A DNA stretch of 7,898 nucleotides from an uncultured Fidelibacterota bacterium. Lineage in GTDB: Bacteria > Fidelibacterota > Marinisomatia > SCGC-AAA003-L08 > D37C17. Each line of letters begins with the position of its first letter. Positions within the stretch are counted from its first letter, which is position 1. Made by a program: the position numbers and the translations under genes. Location of the stretch: positions 1 to 7,898 of the forward strand of contig CAJWYZ010000062.1 of NCBI GenBank assembly GCA_913049525.1, written 5' to 3'. Of this stretch, positions 5,409-7,898 are shown one piece after another. Below the pieces are notes generated by a model. The model was not told the DNA's origin, searched no databases, and saw nothing but the letters and a program-made list of their open reading frames with translations.

Positions 5409-6928
5409 TGATTTCTGTTTTATCAAAGCACGATGCATTTACATTAGATGAGTCTACCATTTCATCAGCATATCTAACAGAAAAAGAGTTAGTGGATAAT
5501 GCCGGCAAAGCTATTGCCCAGTTCATTGTAGAAAATATACAAGATCCTTTTAATCAAAAATTTATAATATTAGTAGGTCCGGGGCATAATGGTGGAGATG
5601 CTATTATAAGTCATTATTATTTATTATCTTATGGAATAAATTCGGAGTTAATATTATTTAATAATAATCAAAAGGAAGGTTGGATATTTGATAATTATAC
5701 CATCAACAATAACTCAATAAAATTTTACGATAAACATATTGAATTGGATCGTGATTATTGGTATGTTGACGGAATATTTGGAATTGGTTTACAAAGAAAT
5801 ATTGAAGGTATATATAAAGAGATAATTGATGAATTAATTCACTGTCCAAATATTATTTCCATAGATATTCCATCAGGAATTTATGTTGATAGTGGATTGA
5901 TGGCTGGTTCTAATATTCATGCTAATTATACGTTGACGATGGGATTTCCAAAGATTGGTCATTTTTTTAATAACGGATTAGATTCCTCTGGTGAACTCCA
6001 TGTATTGGATATAGGGTTTAAGCCCTTGTCTAAATCTCATGCCAGTATAAAATTGATTGATCATGAAGATTTATGCGGACAGTATCCTTCATATTCAGAA
6101 AATGTGCATAAATACAGCCGTGGTAAATTGGTAACAATTTCTGGTTCAAAGGGATATACAGGTGCATGCATACTCGCAATTCAGGCTGCAATGAAAACGG
6201 GTGTTGGAATAATAAAAGCTATTATTCCAGAAAGTCTTAATAATATATTTGAGTCATCACTTATTGAGGCAATTAGCATCCCAATTCATGAACATAAAAC
6301 GGGTACTTTTACCTCTGAAAATACGAATGATATATTAGATGAAACAATGTGGGCGGATGCCGTAATATTTGGCCCTGGATTAGCAATAGATGCAGATTCT
6401 GGGGATTGGATGATGCAGGTTTTACATAAATTAGAAAGACCATTGGTATTAGATGCGTCAGGCTTTCTTCCACTAATTGAGAATAAAATAATAATTAGTG
6501 AATTACCAACAGAGACCATATTAACACCTCATTATGCTGAATTTTCAAGAATATTTAAGTTGGATTTAAAAGAAGTAATAGAAAATCCAATATCAGCTGT
6601 TAAGGATATAATTGAAGATTTAGCTGGGCGTGTACTAATATTAAAAGGTGCTACTAATATAATTGTAAATTCAAATGGCGATATTTTGTTAATAAATCAT
6701 GGATCTTCTGCATTGGCAACCGCTGGAACCGGAGATGTTCTAACGGGAATTCTAGGAACCTTATTAGCTCAAGGCATTCATATTAATGAAGCATCATTGC
6801 TGGCTGTTTATCTACACGGAGAGTGTGTGCATCAATATAATAAATTGATTGGCAGTGACGGTCTTATCGCTTCAGACTTACCAAAGATGATACCCTATGC
6901 ATTAAATGAGATGAACTATGTATATTAG
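5408..6928 (+). CDS. nnr: Bifunctional NAD(P)H-hydrate epimerase / ADP-dependent NAD(P)H-hydrate dehydratase
   Basis: Repairs damaged NADH and NADPH hydrates (NAD(P)HX): the N-terminal half interconverts the R and S forms, the C-terminal half dehydrates the S form using ADP. The 506 residues hold both domains. The YjeF-N epimerase (about 1-210) shows VGPGHNGGDA (56-65), VDGIFGIGL (120-128) and IDIPSG (152-157). The ribokinase-like dehydratase (about 230-500) shows HKYSRGKLVTISGSKGYTGA (234-253), FGPGLA (321-326), LDASGF (348-353), ILTPHYAEF (371-379), LKGAT (412-416) and ATAGTGDVLTG (437-447) with catalytic Asp443. The usual LMENAG of the first helix is LVDNAG here. The ATG at 5408 is within TAATG shared with the acpS stop; no Shine-Dalgarno is visible, so start depends on coupling. 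It overlaps the VanZ-like gene by 11 bases. Confidence 0.96.
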   Translation: MISVLSKHDAFTLDESTISSAYLTEKELVDNAGKAIAQFIVENIQDPFNQKFIILVGPGHNGGDAIISHYYLLSYGINSELILFNNNQKEGWIFDNYTINNNSIKFYDKHIELDRDYWYVDGIFGIGLQRNIEGIYKEIIDELIHCPNIISIDIPSGIYVDSGLMAGSNIHANYTLTMGFPKIGHFFNNGLDSSGELHVLDIGFKPLSKSHASIKLIDHEDLCGQYPSYSENVHKYSRGKLVTISGSKGYTGACILAIQAAMKTGVGIIKAIIPESLNNIFESSLIEAISIPIHEHKTGTFTSENTNDILDETMWADAVIFGPGLAIDADSGDWMMQVLHKLERPLVLDASGFLPLIENKIIISELPTETILTPHYAEFSRIFKLDLKEVIENPISAVKDIIEDLAGRVLILKGATNIIVNSNGDILLINHGSSALATAGTGDVLTGILGTLLAQGIHINEASLLAVYLHGECVHQYNKLIGSDGLIASDLPKMIPYALNEMNYVY

Positions 6929-7268
6929 GTCTTGGAGAACTTGGATATTTTTATTCTACGTTAGCATGGTATTGTATCTTTCTGCCCAACCAGGAAGTGG
7001 TTTTAGTTGGTTTTCTCAATTGTGGAGATATGATAAAATTGTGCATTTCGTGGAGTATCTGGGGATGGGATTTTTATTAATTAATGCGTTGAAAATACAG
7101 CCCCTCAAGCAATCACATTGGAGATTTGCAATACTATTTTTATTATTATTCCCTATTATTGATGAAATATTGCAGCATTTTACACCAACTCGTATTCCTG
7201 ATATTCTTGATGGAATCGCCGATATTTGTGGCGGATTAACTGGCGCCTATTTAAGAAAATATATATAA
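6918..7268 (+). CDS. VanZ-like small integral membrane protein
   Basis: A 116-residue membrane protein with four hydrophobic segments at about 7-24, 43-60, 68-85 and 97-113. It carries the VanZ-family pattern: YDKIVHFVEYLGMGF (38-52) with Asp39, Lys40, His43 and Tyr47, then IDEILQHFTPTRIPDILDGIA (81-101) with Asp82, Glu83, Gln86, Arg92, Asp95 and Asp98. The family is named for a teicoplanin-resistance protein, but most such short single-domain members are uncharacterised, so no resistance should be inferred. At the position where many members have Asn after the D-x-x-x-N step there is Asp102. The ATG at 6918 lies inside nnr, overlapping it by 11 bases, and the TAA shares one base with the recN ATG, so it is translated as part of the operon. 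Envelope role likely, precise function unknown. Confidence 0.85.
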   Translation: MYIRSWRTWIFLFYVSMVLYLSAQPGSGFSWFSQLWRYDKIVHFVEYLGMGFLLINALKIQPLKQSHWRFAILFLLLFPIIDEILQHFTPTRIPDILDGIADICGGLTGAYLRKYI

Positions 7269-7898
7269 TGTTAACCTCTCTTTATATTAAAAATCTAGCA
7301 ATAATCGATGAGTTAACCATCTCCTTCAGTAGCGGGTTAAACATTATTACCGGTGAAACTGGTGCTGGAAAAACGCTGATTATAAAAGCAATCCAATTGT
7401 TAATGGGGAAAAAAATCTCACCAGAAATATTGCGAACAGGTTGTGATACGTTAATTGTTGAGGGGAATTTTATTACTGGTACTAATAGCACTATAATTCG
7501 ACGAATATATAGAGATAATAAGCAATCTAAATCTTTTATCAATGATGAGCCGGTTACTAAAAAAAAGCTATTAAAGACTACACTTCTATTAGCAGATCTT
7601 CATGGGCAGCATGATCATCAGAATCTATTAGATTCTAATACTCATTTGAGCTATTTGGATTCATATGGAAATTATAATCTAGAATTAAATGTGGTGAAGA
7701 AATTGTATCAGGATTTAAATAAATGTGAAAATAAACTCCAAAAACTTTTATTAAAGCGGAATGAATTAAAAGAAAAAAGTGAGCTACATGAATTTCAATT
7801 AAAAGAACTTACTGAGTATCCACTCTCTACAGAATTTGAAATAAATCAAATAAAGGAATATAATCGACTCTCTAAGGCGTCTGACATACAATCTTCTC
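7268..7898 (+). CDS. recN: DNA repair protein RecN (partial, 3' end outside window)
   Basis: SMC-like ATPase recruited to DNA double-strand breaks, aiding recombinational repair; acts on the nucleoid. The first 210 residues are visible and the frame is open to the window edge; the full protein is usually about 550-570 residues. Seen: MLTSLYIKNLAIIDEL (1-16), Walker A GETGAGKT (29-36), VEGNF (64-68), INDEPVT (91-97), the Q-loop-like LHGQHDHQNLL (111-121), then a charged helical stretch from about 140 that begins the coiled coil. The LYIKNLAIIDEL start and HGQH motif distinguish RecN from SMC, RecF and SbcC. The spacer between Walker A and HGQH is shorter than I recall for other RecN proteins. 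The ATG at 7268 gives the conserved N-terminus and sits in TAATG with the VanZ-like stop. No Shine-Dalgarno or LexA-type box is seen before it; it appears to be expressed with the upstream genes. Confidence 0.94.
   Translation, partial: MLTSLYIKNLAIIDELTISFSSGLNIITGETGAGKTLIIKAIQLLMGKKISPEILRTGCDTLIVEGNFITGTNSTIIRRIYRDNKQSKSFINDEPVTKKKLLKTTLLLADLHGQHDHQNLLDSNTHLSYLDSYGNYNLELNVVKKLYQDLNKCENKLQKLLLKRNELKEKSELHEFQLKELTEYPLSTEFEINQIKEYNRLSKASDIQSS

Noticed and set aside
6918..7268. Glycopeptide-resistance gene based on VanZ similarity
   Set aside because: No vanA/vanH/vanX-type genes are nearby and most short VanZ-like proteins in housekeeping operons have no shown link to resistance.

Overview
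The window is AT-rich bacterial chromosomal DNA, densely coded and entirely on the + strand. It reads as housekeeping sequence: glycolysis, protein export, a tRNA, acyl-carrier-protein activation, cofactor repair and DNA repair. I see no insertion sequence, phage gene, CRISPR array, toxin-antitoxin pair or defence system. The standard code fits every gene. Most starts lack a Shine-Dalgarno sequence, which is common in the Bacteroidetes/FCB group. Together with the AT bias and the gene repertoire this weakly suggests an FCB-type lineage (for example Marinimicrobia or a relative), but I cannot place it firmly.

Left block (1-4354). The 3' part of a comF-type phosphoribosyltransferase gene is followed by pgk, tpiA, secG, a tRNA-Leu(GAG) and a gene for an exported TPR-repeat protein. 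pgk and tpiA overlap by 8 bases, tpiA and secG are 12 bases apart, and the tRNA starts 8 bases after the secG stop. The TPR gene starts 29 bases after the tRNA. The tpiA-secG-tRNA-Leu order is also known in distant bacteria. No terminator is visible before position 4328, so the block may be read as one mRNA-tRNA-mRNA transcript, cut by tRNA-processing enzymes. A convincing intrinsic terminator at 4328-4354 closes it.

Right block (4369 to the end). A HAD-family phosphatase, acpS, nnr (NAD(P)HX epimerase/dehydratase), a small VanZ-like membrane protein and the 5' part of recN follow with overlaps of 4, 1, 11 and 1 bases. This is a tightly coupled operon whose first gene begins only 14 bases after the terminator. 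Its promoter must therefore overlap the terminator, or transcription must read through.

The points most worth checking are the packed terminator/promoter/start region at 4310-4371, the tRNA embedded between two protein genes (which can mislead start calling for the TPR gene), the uncharacterised TPR protein, and the mixed-function operon ending in recN. None amounts to a clearly new biological system.
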